From an uncultured Collinsella sp. (GTDB taxonomy: Bacteria > Actinomycetota > Coriobacteriia > Coriobacteriales > Coriobacteriaceae), in NCBI GenBank assembly GCA_958405195.1, contig CATYDM010000021.1, positions 1 through 30,010 of the forward strand: a stretch of DNA of 30,010 nucleotides, read 5' to 3'. Positions 1 through 7,953 of this stretch are shown one piece after another; the stretch's first letter is position 1; each line of letters starts with the position of its first letter. The position numbers and the translations under genes are program-made. The notes under the pieces were generated by a model, which saw only the letters and a program-made list of their open reading frames with translations, searched no databases and was not told the origin of the DNA.

Positions 1-54
1 CGCGCATAAAGAAAGCCTCCCATTTCTCATGTCCAAGAAATGGGAGGCAGTTCA
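1..54 (-). mobile_element. End of an IS3-family element running off the left edge
   Basis: The last 8 bases (TGAACTGC read on the minus strand, positions 47-54) and a nearly perfect hairpin next to them match the transposase-start end of the complete IS at 14449-15902. The hairpin arms are 15-27 and 36-48. On the minus strand a GGGAGG ribosome-binding sequence lies inside the inner arm and is followed 8 nt later by an ATG at 5-7, so the first transposase frame probably starts at position 7 and continues outside the window. The bases around that ATG differ from the complete copy, so this is a related but not identical element. No more of it can be seen. Confidence 0.75.
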
Positions 55-109
55 ACAGGCCGAAGAGGGCTTCGTTGTCATCGTTATCTTTGAGCGCGAG
101 CGCCCCGCG

Positions 110-811
110 CTACAGCCCGCGAATTCGTACAGCCTCGGGCGGAAACTCCTGCTCGCCGGCATCGGTCTTGATGGTCGCGCGGCCCCAGATGTCCAGGCCC
201 GCAAACACACCGACCGCAAGCGGCAAGCCGTTGGGCGACACCGCCGCAACTTGGCGACCGAGCAGCGGCACCATGTCGAAATACTCGCCCAGCACGGGGG
301 CCAGCGGCCCTGCGGCGCCTTGCGGCGTGTTGGCAACAACCTCCCAGGTGTCCACACGGGTCAGCACGGCGACGGCCAACGCCTCGACCAGCGCTTCGTC
401 AGCTACGTCCACACCAAGCTCGCTCAACGCCGAACGCTCAATATCCACCGTCACGGCACCGAACATGCCCGCAGCACCGGCACCACCGTTGACGGCGACG
501 CGCGCGAACGACGTCTCAAACGCGGGCGCGCCGCACACAATGTCGCTCGGCCACTGAATACCCACCTTGCCGGCAAGGCCCAGCCCCGGTGCCGCAGCCG
601 TTCCCACGAGCGCGTCCATCATGCCCATCGCGGCCACAAACGGCAGGCCATGGAAGGCGTGCATATTCACATCCGGACGCACAACCAGCGAAAACGCCAG
701 CGAAGCGTTGCCCGCGCTCCATGCGCACCAGCCCGCGGACACGCCCTTGCGGCCCGCGTCACGTGCCGCGTCGAGCTCGGTGCCGGCGGCAACAGCATTC
801 ATCTCGATCAT
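110..811 (-). CDS. Biotin-protein-ligase-like protein, catalytic motifs degenerate
   Basis: This 233-residue protein has the layout of the catalytic plus C-terminal domains of biotin-[acetyl-CoA-carboxylase] ligase (BirA/BPL family). A SLVVRPD strand lies at 41-47, the WPSD element at 87-90, and a C-terminal module contains LGRQV and a GLDIWGRATI stretch. Two hallmarks are missing. The GRGRRGR biotinyl-AMP loop is absent: only a short AGWCAWSAG stretch lies where it should be. The invariant lysine of KWPND is Gln86. There is no N-terminal DNA-binding domain. The start ATG directly follows the stop of the FolP-FolK gene, so the two are probably cotranscribed and translationally coupled. From established BPL chemistry, it is probably not a normal ligase; it could be an inactive paralogue or bind another ligand. 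The family call is fairly safe, the function is unknown. Confidence 0.7.
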   Translation of the reverse strand: MIEMNAVAAGTELDAARDAGRKGVSAGWCAWSAGNASLAFSLVVRPDVNMHAFHGLPFVAAMGMMDALVGTAAAPGLGLAGKVGIQWPSDIVCGAPAFETSFARVAVNGGAGAAGMFGAVTVDIERSALSELGVDVADEALVEALAVAVLTRVDTWEVVANTPQGAAGPLAPVLGEYFDMVPLLGRQVAAVSPNGLPLAVGVFAGLDIWGRATIKTDAGEQEFPPEAVRIRGL

Positions 812-2554
812 CTACATACGCCCCAATTCGCCCACGATATGACCCACGCGGTCCTCGGGCTCCTTGACCTCGACACCGTTGTAGCGGAAGAACCGCGCCG
901 GGTCGTGCATCAGGTCCTCGAGCGGCACCAGCACAAAGTCGCGTTCGCCGATCAGCGGATGCGGCAGGCGCAGCTTTTTGCCGCCGTGGGTCTCGCCATC
1001 CATCCACAGCAGGTCCAGGTCGATGGTGCGCGGACCGTTGGCCTTGGCCTTTTTGGAGCGGTCGCGCCCAAGCTCGGCCTCGATCTTCATGAGCTCATCG
1101 AGCAGCACCAGCGGCGCCAGCTCGGTCTTGATCTCGATGACGGCGTTGGCAAACGCGTCCTGGCGCGTCTCGTAGGCCGGCTCGCTCTCGTAAATCTTGG
1201 AGGAGTTGGACACGCAGGTGAGCGGAATCTCGGCGATCATGTCGCGTGCGGCGCGGATGTTGTCGCAGCGATGCCCCAGGTTGGAGCCCACGGCCACAAA
1301 TGCGCGGCGCGGCTGTGGCTTGGCAACCGCCCAGTAGCCGTTCAGGAACTGCGCAAAACCCGCGGCGTCGTGCACGCGCACGATGTTGGCACCGGCCTGG
1401 ATGGCGCCCAGGCACACGCCAAACGTAGCGGCATCGCGCTCGGCGGCCTCGGCCACGCCCGAGACGGCGCCCACAAAGCGCTTGCGCGACACGGCACACA
1501 TGAGCGGATACCCCAGTGACGCCATCTTGGCAGTCTCGCGCTGGATGACGATGTCCTCGTTAGCCGACTTACCAAAGCCCGGGCCAGGATCAATGCAGAT
1601 GCGGTCGCGCGACACGCCGGCATGGATGAGCGTGCGGGCCTGGTCGGACAGAAAGCCCATGACGCGGCGCATGATGGGCGCCGAATCGGGCAGGGTGAAG
1701 CGGCGGAGCTGCGAGGTGGGCACGTAGGCTTCCTCGCGGCGGGCGCTGCGGCGCATCATGGCGGCCAGGCGGTCATTGGACTCCGATGCGGCCTCGGTGG
1801 CTGCGGGCGTGGCCTCGGGCGCGGGCGCGACGGTCTCGGCGGCAGTAGCCTGCTCGGCGGCCGGCGTCTCCTGCTCGTTTGAAGGCTCGGACGTGGGCTC
1901 CGGTTCGCCAAACGGCAACGAGGGCTGCACCACGCCGCCCGGAAGCTTGGCCTCCGGCTTAGGCTCGCCCAGCAACTTGCCGCGACGGCGGCGAGCCGGC
2001 TTCTCGGCCTCACGCGCGGCCTCGGCAGCCGCCTCGCGCGCCTTCTCGGCAACAAACGCCGCTGCCGAGGTATCGAGCTGCACCGTTGCGTGCGTGCGGG
2101 TGGGCGCGGCGACCTCGCCGGCATGCATCACGATGACGCCGCAGGTGCTCGTCTTAACGAACTCGACCATCTTGGGATCGGTGAAGCCGGTCACGTCGTT
2201 GACGATCGAGGCGCCGCAGCGCACGGCCGCCTTGGCAACCGCCACATGACGCGTGTCGATCGAGACGATGGCGCCCTCCTTGGCCAGCGCGCGCACCACG
2301 GGCAGCACGCGGCGAGCCTCCTCGTCGGGGTTGACCGGGGTAAAGCCGGGGCGCGTGGACTCGCCGCCCACGTCGATGATGTCGGCGCCGGCGTCGAGCA
2401 TCGCCAGGCCGTACTCGATGGCGGCATCGGGGTCGAAGTGCTCCCCGCCATCGCTAAACGAATCGGGCGTCACGTTGAGGACGCCCATGATGCGCGGACG
2501 GTCAAAGCTGAGCTCGTACTTTCCGCACCGCCATGTCTTGCTGTCGTTCGCCAT
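812..2554 (-). CDS. folP-folK: Dihydropteroate synthase-HPPK fusion (FolP-FolK)
   Basis: A 580-residue bifunctional folate enzyme. Residues about 20-147 and 291-410 form the dihydropteroate synthase barrel: MGVLNVTPDSFSDGG at 23-37, DVGGESTRPG at 61-70, SIDT at 98-101, DPGPGFGKS at 322-330, SRKRF at 356-360. Residues about 416-580 form 6-hydroxymethyl-dihydropterin pyrophosphokinase: VAVGSNLG at 420-427, GPRTIDLDLL at 507-516, LPHP at 530-533. It would supply two consecutive steps leading to dihydropteroate. The barrel is interrupted by about 145 residues (147-291) rich in Ala, Glu and Pro, which is not normal for FolP. The start is ATG 2554, because AGGAGG lies 6 nt upstream; an ATG 6 nt earlier abuts the ribosome site and is unlikely. 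Sir2 lies 95 nt upstream on the same strand and the BPL-like gene follows with no gap. Confidence 0.93.
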   Translation of the reverse strand: MANDSKTWRCGKYELSFDRPRIMGVLNVTPDSFSDGGEHFDPDAAIEYGLAMLDAGADIIDVGGESTRPGFTPVNPDEEARRVLPVVRALAKEGAIVSIDTRHVAVAKAAVRCGASIVNDVTGFTDPKMVEFVKTSTCGVIVMHAGEVAAPTRTHATVQLDTSAAAFVAEKAREAAAEAAREAEKPARRRRGKLLGEPKPEAKLPGGVVQPSLPFGEPEPTSEPSNEQETPAAEQATAAETVAPAPEATPAATEAASESNDRLAAMMRRSARREEAYVPTSQLRRFTLPDSAPIMRRVMGFLSDQARTLIHAGVSRDRICIDPGPGFGKSANEDIVIQRETAKMASLGYPLMCAVSRKRFVGAVSGVAEAAERDAATFGVCLGAIQAGANIVRVHDAAGFAQFLNGYWAVAKPQPRRAFVAVGSNLGHRCDNIRAARDMIAEIPLTCVSNSSKIYESEPAYETRQDAFANAVIEIKTELAPLVLLDELMKIEAELGRDRSKKAKANGPRTIDLDLLWMDGETHGGKKLRLPHPLIGERDFVLVPLEDLMHDPARFFRYNGVEVKEPEDRVGHIVGELGRM

Positions 2555-2649
2555 GAACATCCTCCTAAAATGCCCACGCCGCCGAGCTTGGAGAGCTGGC
2601 GGCGGGGTCGCTTTGCACTCAGTCTTTCTATTGTATCCGCGCACACGGG

Positions 2650-3402
2650 CTAGAACGCAAACGCGGCCGCGATGTCGCAAGAAATCAGCAGGTCGGCATT
2701 TGCATCCTGATCGGTGGGAGCAAGGTTGCATATGGCCAGCGTATCGCCGGTAAAGTAACGCGTAAGGCCCGCCGCCGGATACACCACGAGCGAGGTCCCA
2801 CCCACAATGAGGGCATCGGCCGCGGCGATGGCGGCAACGGAACCGGTCAGCACATGCTCATCGAGCGGCTCTTCGTAGAGGACCACATCGGGCTTGATGC
2901 GACCGCCGCACGCAGGGCACACGGGCACGCCCGCGGCATCCTCGTGCTCGCGCGAGCAAATCCACTCGGCGCTATAGACCGCGCCGCACGACTGGCAAAT
3001 GTTGCGATGGACCGATCCGTGCAGCTCAAACACTCGCTGTGAGCCGGCCATCTGATGCAGGCCGTCGATATTTTGTGTCATCACGGCATTTAGCTTGCCG
3101 GCGCGCTCCAGCTCGGCCAGCTTGGTGTGGCAGCGGTTGGGCTTGGCGCCAAGCGCGATCATCTTGGTGCGGTAAAAGTCGAAGAACTCGGCAGGATGCG
3201 CCTCGTAAAAGCTATGCGAGAGCATGGTCTCGGGCGGGTAGGCAAACTGCTGGTGATACAGGCCGTCCACGCTGCGAAAATCGGGGATGCCGCTCGCCGT
3301 GGAAACACCCGCGCCGCCAAAGAAGACCACGCGCTTGTGGGTGTCAAACAGATCCGCCAGCGCGGCGGAGGCCTGCCTGGGGTCCGATATTGCCTGCGTC
3401 AT
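2650..3402 (-). CDS. Sir2-family NAD-dependent protein deacylase
   Basis: A 250-residue sirtuin that would remove acyl groups from protein lysines using NAD. The NAD-binding GAGVSTASGIPDFRS runs from 30 to 44, the TQNIDGLH motif is at 109-116, the catalytic His128 lies in ELHGS, and the structural zinc is held by Cys136, Cys139, Cys162 and Cys165 (CQSC and CPAC). GGTSL at 201-205 and an N-L pair near 226 complete the cofactor site. It lacks the Tyr/Arg pair of Sirt5-type desuccinylases as far as can be judged, so deacetylase activity is more likely. The start is ATG 3402 with GGAGG 6 nt upstream; the frame is open further upstream but has no better site. The gene is divergent from xthA and lies just upstream of folP-folK. 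Confidence 0.93.
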   Translation of the reverse strand: MTQAISDPRQASAALADLFDTHKRVVFFGGAGVSTASGIPDFRSVDGLYHQQFAYPPETMLSHSFYEAHPAEFFDFYRTKMIALGAKPNRCHTKLAELERAGKLNAVMTQNIDGLHQMAGSQRVFELHGSVHRNICQSCGAVYSAEWICSREHEDAAGVPVCPACGGRIKPDVVLYEEPLDEHVLTGSVAAIAAADALIVGGTSLVVYPAAGLTRYFTGDTLAICNLAPTDQDANADLLISCDIAAAFAF

Positions 3403-3537
3403 ATGAGTCCTCCGTCCTTGTTGGTCGGGCAGCGTTGAGCGACGTCCCAGCATGCAGCCTTTAAGTCAGCATGCGCGGAGCCCACCCCGCCCCTGTTGCG
3501 CTAATCTTAAGCCTGCCAACCCCGTCGAAAGGACACC

Positions 3538-4356
3538 ATGCCTCAGACTTACACTTTCGCCTCGTGGAACGTCAACGGCCTGCGCGCCGTGCTCAAAAAG
3601 GACCCGAGCTTTATCCAGATCGCGCAAGAACTCGACGTCGATATCCTGGCGCTGCAAGAGACCAAGTTGCAAGAAGGCCAGGTTGATATTGACCTGCCCG
3701 GCTATCACCAAACCTGGAGCTACGCCGAGCGTAAAGGCTATTCGGGCACTGCGGTCTTTAGCCGCCAGGAACCGCTACGCGTGCTGCACGCCGACGCGCT
3801 GCTACCCTACGCCGGCGAGGGCGAGGCGGCCGTACTCGTCGCCCAAGCCGCAACCGAGGGCCGCGTCTGTGCGCTCGAGTTCGACAAGTTTTGGTTTGTG
3901 GATGTCTACACGCCCAACGCGCAAAACGAACTCGCGCGCATCGATGTGCGCATGGCCTGGGACGATGCCTACCGCGACTTTTTGAGCGCGCTCGAGCGCG
4001 AGACCGGCAAACCCGTCGTGACCTGCGGCGACTTTAACGTTGCGCACGAGGAGATCGACCTTAAGAACCCCAAGTCCAACCGCGGCAACGCAGGCTTTTC
4101 GGACGAGGAGCGCGGCAAGTTTACCGAGTTGCTCGATGCCGGCTTTACCGACACCTGGCGCGCGGCTAATCCAGACGTCGAGGGCGTCTACAGCTGGTGG
4201 AGCTATCGCTTTAATGCCCGCAAGAACAACGCCGGCTGGCGCATCGATTACTTCTTGGTAAGTGATTCAATCGCCAATACCGTGCGCGACACCGGTATCC
4301 GCGGCGACATCTTTGGCAGCGACCACTGCCCCGTCACCCTCACGCTAGAGCTCTAG
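3538..4356 (+). CDS. xthA: Exodeoxyribonuclease III
   Basis: A 272-residue AP endonuclease/3'-5' exonuclease of the ExoIII family, acting in base-excision repair. Visible motifs are SWNVNGLRA at 9-17 (Asn11), LQETKLQ at 39-45 with the metal-binding Glu41, DVYTPNAQ at 122-129 with Tyr124, GDFNVAH at 164-170 (Asp165, Asn167), WRIDYFL at 234-240 and the terminal GSDHCPV with Asp262-His263. All catalytic positions of the family are present and the length is normal. The start has GAAAGGA a few bases upstream. The gene stands alone, divergent from the Sir2 gene and convergent with the ECF operon. Confidence 0.96.
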   Translation: MPQTYTFASWNVNGLRAVLKKDPSFIQIAQELDVDILALQETKLQEGQVDIDLPGYHQTWSYAERKGYSGTAVFSRQEPLRVLHADALLPYAGEGEAAVLVAQAATEGRVCALEFDKFWFVDVYTPNAQNELARIDVRMAWDDAYRDFLSALERETGKPVVTCGDFNVAHEEIDLKNPKSNRGNAGFSDEERGKFTELLDAGFTDTWRAANPDVEGVYSWWSYRFNARKNNAGWRIDYFLVSDSIANTVRDTGIRGDIFGSDHCPVTLTLEL

Positions 4357-4418
4357 CCCCAAGTAATTCCTAGGGGACAGAGGAAAAACAGATCATGTGA
4401 CCCCTCTCCCCCTATAAG

Positions 4419-4481
4419 TTGCGGTGGAATAGTTCCTGTTTGGGCAGCAAATAGCCAAAAACGAGAACTATTCCACCGCAA
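4419..4481. repeat. 17-bp perfect inverted repeat between convergent genes
   Basis: Arms 4419-4435 and 4465-4481 are perfectly complementary (TTGCGGTGGAATAGTTC and its reverse complement) around a 29-base loop. It lies between the convergent ends of xthA and the ECF S-component gene and could end transcription from either side, but no T-run follows. A GGGGACAG motif lies just before it at about 4375. Its A+T-richer make-up is unlike the flanking genes and suggests a mobile palindromic repeat rather than a simple terminator. Confidence 0.7.
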
Positions 4482-4505
4482 GTTCGTGAGGGAACGCGAA
4501 ATGCC

Positions 4506-5219
4506 CTACAGTCCGTATTTCACGACGACGCGGTTGATGCGGCGACACCAGGGCTTGTACAGAGCGGCCAAAAACACGCAGGTCGCAAGGCCGTGCGTAA
4601 TATCGAACGGCACTGCCGTGGCAAGACGTGCCACGGCACCCGCCCAAGTAAGCGGCTGTACAAACCCAATGATGTCATACGCGTTGATCACGACGCCATA
4701 GAGCAGGCCCGACGCAAAGCCGTACGCCAGCAGCGCTGGCATGCGCACGGTGCCGTCGGCGCGGTCGAACGCACCCGCATACGCCAGCACACCGCCAACG
4801 TATCCCACGAGCCCCCAGGCATACATCTGCCACGGCGTCCACATGCCCTGTCCAAAAAGGAAATTGCTGGTCAGCGCCGCCAGCGCGCCAACCATAAAAC
4901 CATTGCGGCGACCAAGCGTCGCCCCCGCGATAATGGCGATGGCGCTCACCGGTTTAAAGTCGGGAATGGGCCCAAACAGGATGCGCCCCGCCGCCGCCAG
5001 CGCCGCTAGCACCAGCGTGGGCATAATCTGGCGCAGGCCCGGTCGCGACGCCTCGTAGCCTGCAAAGAACAACGCAAGCACCAGCGCCACCACGACAAGC
5101 ATGGCGAGCGCCGCCTGCTCAACGCCCGCCAGCAACGCCGCAGCCATCACGGCTGGCACCGCCAGCAGCAGCGGTATCTCCAGTTTTGCGAGTAGGCGCA
5201 CGATGCGATAATCCGCCAT
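4506..5219 (-). CDS. ECF transporter substrate-binding (S) membrane component
   Basis: A 237-residue, very hydrophobic protein with about six predicted membrane segments. The central stretch reads GPIPDFKPVSAI, then GRRNGFMVGALAALTSNFLFGQG and WTPWQMYAWGLVG, a pattern typical of energy-coupling-factor S components. The WTPWQM motif resembles the group that includes the cobalamin transporter CbrT, so cobalamin is a reasonable guess, but the substrate cannot be read from the sequence. The start ATG 5219 lies 4 nt after the stop of the ATPase gene, so it is the third gene of an EcfT-ATPase-S operon. The frame is open further upstream inside the ATPase gene. Confidence 0.87.
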   Translation of the reverse strand: MADYRIVRLLAKLEIPLLLAVPAVMAAALLAGVEQAALAMLVVVALVLALFFAGYEASRPGLRQIMPTLVLAALAAAGRILFGPIPDFKPVSAIAIIAGATLGRRNGFMVGALAALTSNFLFGQGMWTPWQMYAWGLVGYVGGVLAYAGAFDRADGTVRMPALLAYGFASGLLYGVVINAYDIIGFVQPLTWAGAVARLATAVPFDITHGLATCVFLAALYKPWCRRINRVVVKYGL

Positions 5220-5223
5220 CCCA

Positions 5224-6867
5224 TCACGCCCTATAAAACACGTTGTCGGCAAAGAAGTCGGCCGGCGGCTCCATGCAGGCAATCTCACCGTCAAACATCA
5301 TGGCAATGTCATCGGCAACCTGCTCAGCAAAATCCAGATCGTGCGTAGCCATGATGACGGTGCCGCCAGCCTTCGCATGGTCACGCAGGGCGCGGGCGAT
5401 GATGCGGCGACTCTCCAGGTCCAAGCCCTTCGTGGGCTCGTCAAGCAGCAGCAGCTCGGGGCCGATCAGCAGCAGCTTTGCCAGTGCAAGCAGCTGGCGC
5501 TGTCCGCCCGAGAGGTCGTAAGGGTGGCGCGTCTCCAGGCCGTCCAATCCCAGTTGCGCCGCACGCTCCCGCGCCAAGTTCTCGTCATATCCGCAGGTCG
5601 AGGCCCATTCCATCAGCTCGTCGCGCACCGTCTCGGCAACCAGCAGGGCCTTGGGGTTCTGCGGCAGCAGCGCAGCCGAGGCCGCCCCGCGCACCATACG
5701 ACCACGCTGCAGCTTGGCAGTCTTGGCCAGCACCGAAAGCATCGTCGACTTGCCGCAGCCGTTACCGCCCACAACCGCATGCACCGCGCCAGCCGAAAAC
5801 GACGCATCGAGCCCGCGCAGCACCCAGCCGGACGCTCGATCGTAGCGAAACCAGCCTTCCGACAGGGTGGTAGCCGACCCGCCGTGCATTTTTTGGAGTA
5901 TTCTGCTTCCATCCGTGCGCGGGAAGGCTTCCGAGCCGTTCTCGAGCGACGTTTGCGCCACAAATTCGGACGATTTGTCCAATTCCGAACTTTTTTTCGC
6001 GCTCGATACGTCCCCGAGCGGCTCCAGAGAGCCCAAATTGTCCTCACGCCTGCTGAATACTCCTTTATTTGCACATCGGATGGCACCCCACCCCAACATG
6101 TCATCGGAAAACAGCGATTCTCGGCGTCCCAAAGAAGCCATATCCGCCACCTCGCGCACGCGGCCACCCTCAATCCGGTACGCACACGTCGCGTATTCGA
6201 GCATTGGGCGCGGCTGATGCGTCGCCACAACAACCGTGCAGCCCAGCTCGCGATTCACGCGAAACAGCGCATGCAGAAAACTCTTCTCGGCAACGGGGTC
6301 GAGCTGAGACGTGGGCTCATCGAGCAGCAGCACGCGCGGGCGGAGCGCCAACACGGCGGCCAACGACAGCAGCTGCTTGCGACCACCCGAAAGCGTATCG
6401 GTATCGCGGTGGAGCCAATCCTCCAGCCCAAAGAAATAGCTGGTCTCGGCCACGCGACGACGCATCTCGTCACGCGCTAGCCCCAAGTTTTCCAGGCCAA
6501 ACGCCATCTCGTGCCACACGGTCTCGCACACAATCTGGTTCTCGGGATCCTGAAACACATAGCCCACGCGCTCCGCAGACGCGCGCACGTCCATGTCGGC
6601 AACGTTCTCGCCCAGCACGCGCGCATCGCCAGTGCGCTCGCCCGCCGGAGCGATCTCGGGCTTGAGCAGCGACAGCAGCGTCGACTTACCCGATCCGGTA
6701 CCGCCAACAAGAAGTGCAAACGCACCTTGGGAAACACGCCAATCAAGCCCCTCGAGCACCGGTGCCTCGGCCCCGGGATAGGCAAAACTAAGGCCTCGCA
6801 CCTCAATCGCCGGCGCGGCCGAGCCATATGCCACACCCGCCGCCGAGCCCCTATCAAACCGAGCCAT
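5224..6867 (-). CDS. ECF transporter double ATPase (two fused nucleotide-binding domains)
   Basis: A 547-residue protein with two ABC ATPase domains, corresponding to fused EcfA and EcfA'. Domain 1 (about 20-262): Walker A GGTGSGKST at 55-63, Q-loop FQDPENQ at 105-111, signature LSGGRKQ at 159-165, Walker B LLLDEPTS at 180-187, H-loop at ATHQ. Domain 2 (about 331-547): Walker A GGNGCGKST at 367-375, LPQNPK at 401-406, signature LSGGQRQ at 452-458, Walker B LLLLDEPTKGLD at 472-483, ATHD at 507-510. The linker at about 264-330 is unlike the rest in base composition and coincides with a nested palindrome, so it may be an inserted repeat. The start overlaps the EcfT stop in an ATGA junction. Confidence 0.94.
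   Translation of the reverse strand: MARFDRGSAAGVAYGSAAPAIEVRGLSFAYPGAEAPVLEGLDWRVSQGAFALLVGGTGSGKSTLLSLLKPEIAPAGERTGDARVLGENVADMDVRASAERVGYVFQDPENQIVCETVWHEMAFGLENLGLARDEMRRRVAETSYFFGLEDWLHRDTDTLSGGRKQLLSLAAVLALRPRVLLLDEPTSQLDPVAEKSFLHALFRVNRELGCTVVVATHQPRPMLEYATCAYRIEGGRVREVADMASLGRRESLFSDDMLGWGAIRCANKGVFSRREDNLGSLEPLGDVSSAKKSSELDKSSEFVAQTSLENGSEAFPRTDGSRILQKMHGGSATTLSEGWFRYDRASGWVLRGLDASFSAGAVHAVVGGNGCGKSTMLSVLAKTAKLQRGRMVRGAASAALLPQNPKALLVAETVRDELMEWASTCGYDENLARERAAQLGLDGLETRHPYDLSGGQRQLLALAKLLLIGPELLLLDEPTKGLDLESRRIIARALRDHAKAGGTVIMATHDLDFAEQVADDIAMMFDGEIACMEPPADFFADNVFYRA
5885..6073. repeat. Nested palindromic segment inside the ECF ATPase linker
   Basis: Outer arms 5885-5906 and 6052-6073 are an imperfect 22-bp inverted repeat with a perfect 9-bp core (GGAGTATTC / GAATACTCC at 5895-5903 and 6055-6063). 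A second pair lies inside it, around 5930-5950 and 6009-6025, and a third pair, TTCGGA/TCCGAA, lies near the middle. The 189-bp length is a multiple of three, so it is translated without breaking the frame. The T-runs and lower G+C contrast with the surrounding ATPase coding sequence. This looks like a palindromic (MITE-like) element accepted as an interdomain linker. Confidence 0.55.
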
Positions 6868-7760
6868 CAGCCAAACCTCTTCTCATCAATCGCGTGCAAC
6901 GCGCAAGGCAGCACCATCCAGGCAGCGTACACGACATAGCCCGGCCACGGCGCCGGCACCGAGAGCTGCGGATAAAACGAATACTGCGTCGTCGCGGTCC
7001 ACGCCACTGTCACCGTGACCACGCCAAACAGTGCAAGCCCAACCAGCGCAGCAACATCGCCGCGCCCCAGCCGATACCGCGCATACGTCGTTCGACGCGT
7101 CGCGGCGCCCCACCCGCGCGAGCGCATCGCGTCCGCGCGCTCCAGCGAATCTTCCATGCCCCAGCCCATCAACACACTCGATGCCCGCAGGCGCGAGCGC
7201 ACGGGGTCGGCCGGCGCGCGCCCCGGCACGTCAATCGCATCTTGCACCGCCAGCACCGTGCGGCCGCGGCGCAAAAACTGCGGGATAAGCCGCATGCACA
7301 TCGAGATCATAAGCGCAATCACCGGTGCGGCATTGCCCAGCAGCGCGAGTACCTTGTCGTATTCGAGCATCGACGCCGCTGCCTCAAACCACAGCACGCT
7401 CGCCACAAACAGCCCACCCATGCACAGGCCGTAAACCATGCTCTCTAGATACACCGCACGCATGCCAATACGAAACAGCTCCGTCGAGCCCGATGCACTA
7501 AACAGCGGATTGAGCACCGCGATAATCAAAATCACCGGCAGCTGCCAGCGAAGCGCCCCCAGCGTGCGGGCAGCCCCACGCGTCGCAAATCCATACGCCA
7601 GCCCGCCCGCAAGCGACAGCGCAATCAGCACCGGTTGCATCGAGAACATGGTGAGCCCCAGCGTCAGCACTATATAGAGTGCCGGCACAGCCGGATGCGA
7701 CATCGAGAACGCCGCGACGGGCTCGCCGCCAAACTCCTCTTGTATGTTGTCCACGGGCAC
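6867..7760 (-). CDS. ecfT: ECF transporter transmembrane (T) component
   Basis: An EcfT/CbiQ-family membrane protein that couples the ATPases to the S component. It has an opening hydrophobic block after SHPAVPALY, several membrane segments, and the C-terminal cytoplasmic coupling region with SLERADAMRSRGW, which matches the Ala-Arg-Gly-type coupling helix of the family. The start is uncertain. GTG 7760 has GAGGGG 6 nt upstream and is preferred, giving 297 residues; a TTG at 7823 would add 21 residues, and an internal ATG (MSHP) has no good ribosome site. It is the first gene of the ECF operon, divergent from glmU across about 190 bp that should hold both promoters. Confidence 0.88.
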   Translation of the reverse strand: MPVDNIQEEFGGEPVAAFSMSHPAVPALYIVLTLGLTMFSMQPVLIALSLAGGLAYGFATRGAARTLGALRWQLPVILIIAVLNPLFSASGSTELFRIGMRAVYLESMVYGLCMGGLFVASVLWFEAAASMLEYDKVLALLGNAAPVIALMISMCMRLIPQFLRRGRTVLAVQDAIDVPGRAPADPVRSRLRASSVLMGWGMEDSLERADAMRSRGWGAATRRTTYARYRLGRGDVAALVGLALFGVVTVTVAWTATTQYSFYPQLSVPAPWPGYVVYAAWMVLPCALHAIDEKRFG

Positions 7761-7953
7761 CCCCGTCCCCTCGCTCAAACGACAGCTCCGCAGCACCGCC
7801 AATGCCGCACGCAAGCAGTACAAACGTCACGCCGGCGGCACCGACATCGGCCCTCACGCATCAATCGTTACGCGCTCAACATATGCCTGCGGTATCATAT
7901 TGCGCCGTGTATCGTTTCCAAACACACGTCTCTATAACGTAACAGGAGATCAC

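Noticed and set aside
29..54. Matching peptide start MSKKWEAV on the plus strand at 29 and 15877
   Set aside because: It is just the shared IS end read on the opposite strand, not a gene start.
29..1519. 496-codon open frame on the plus strand opposite the BPL-like and folP-folK genes
   Set aside because: It is antisense to clear protein families, its translation is low-complexity (Arg/His/Gly/Ala) and it has no ribosome site; long antisense frames are common in DNA this rich in G+C.
7761..7953. Riboswitch upstream of the ECF operon
   Set aside because: The 193-base gap shows no B12-box, thiamine or other motif I can recognise.
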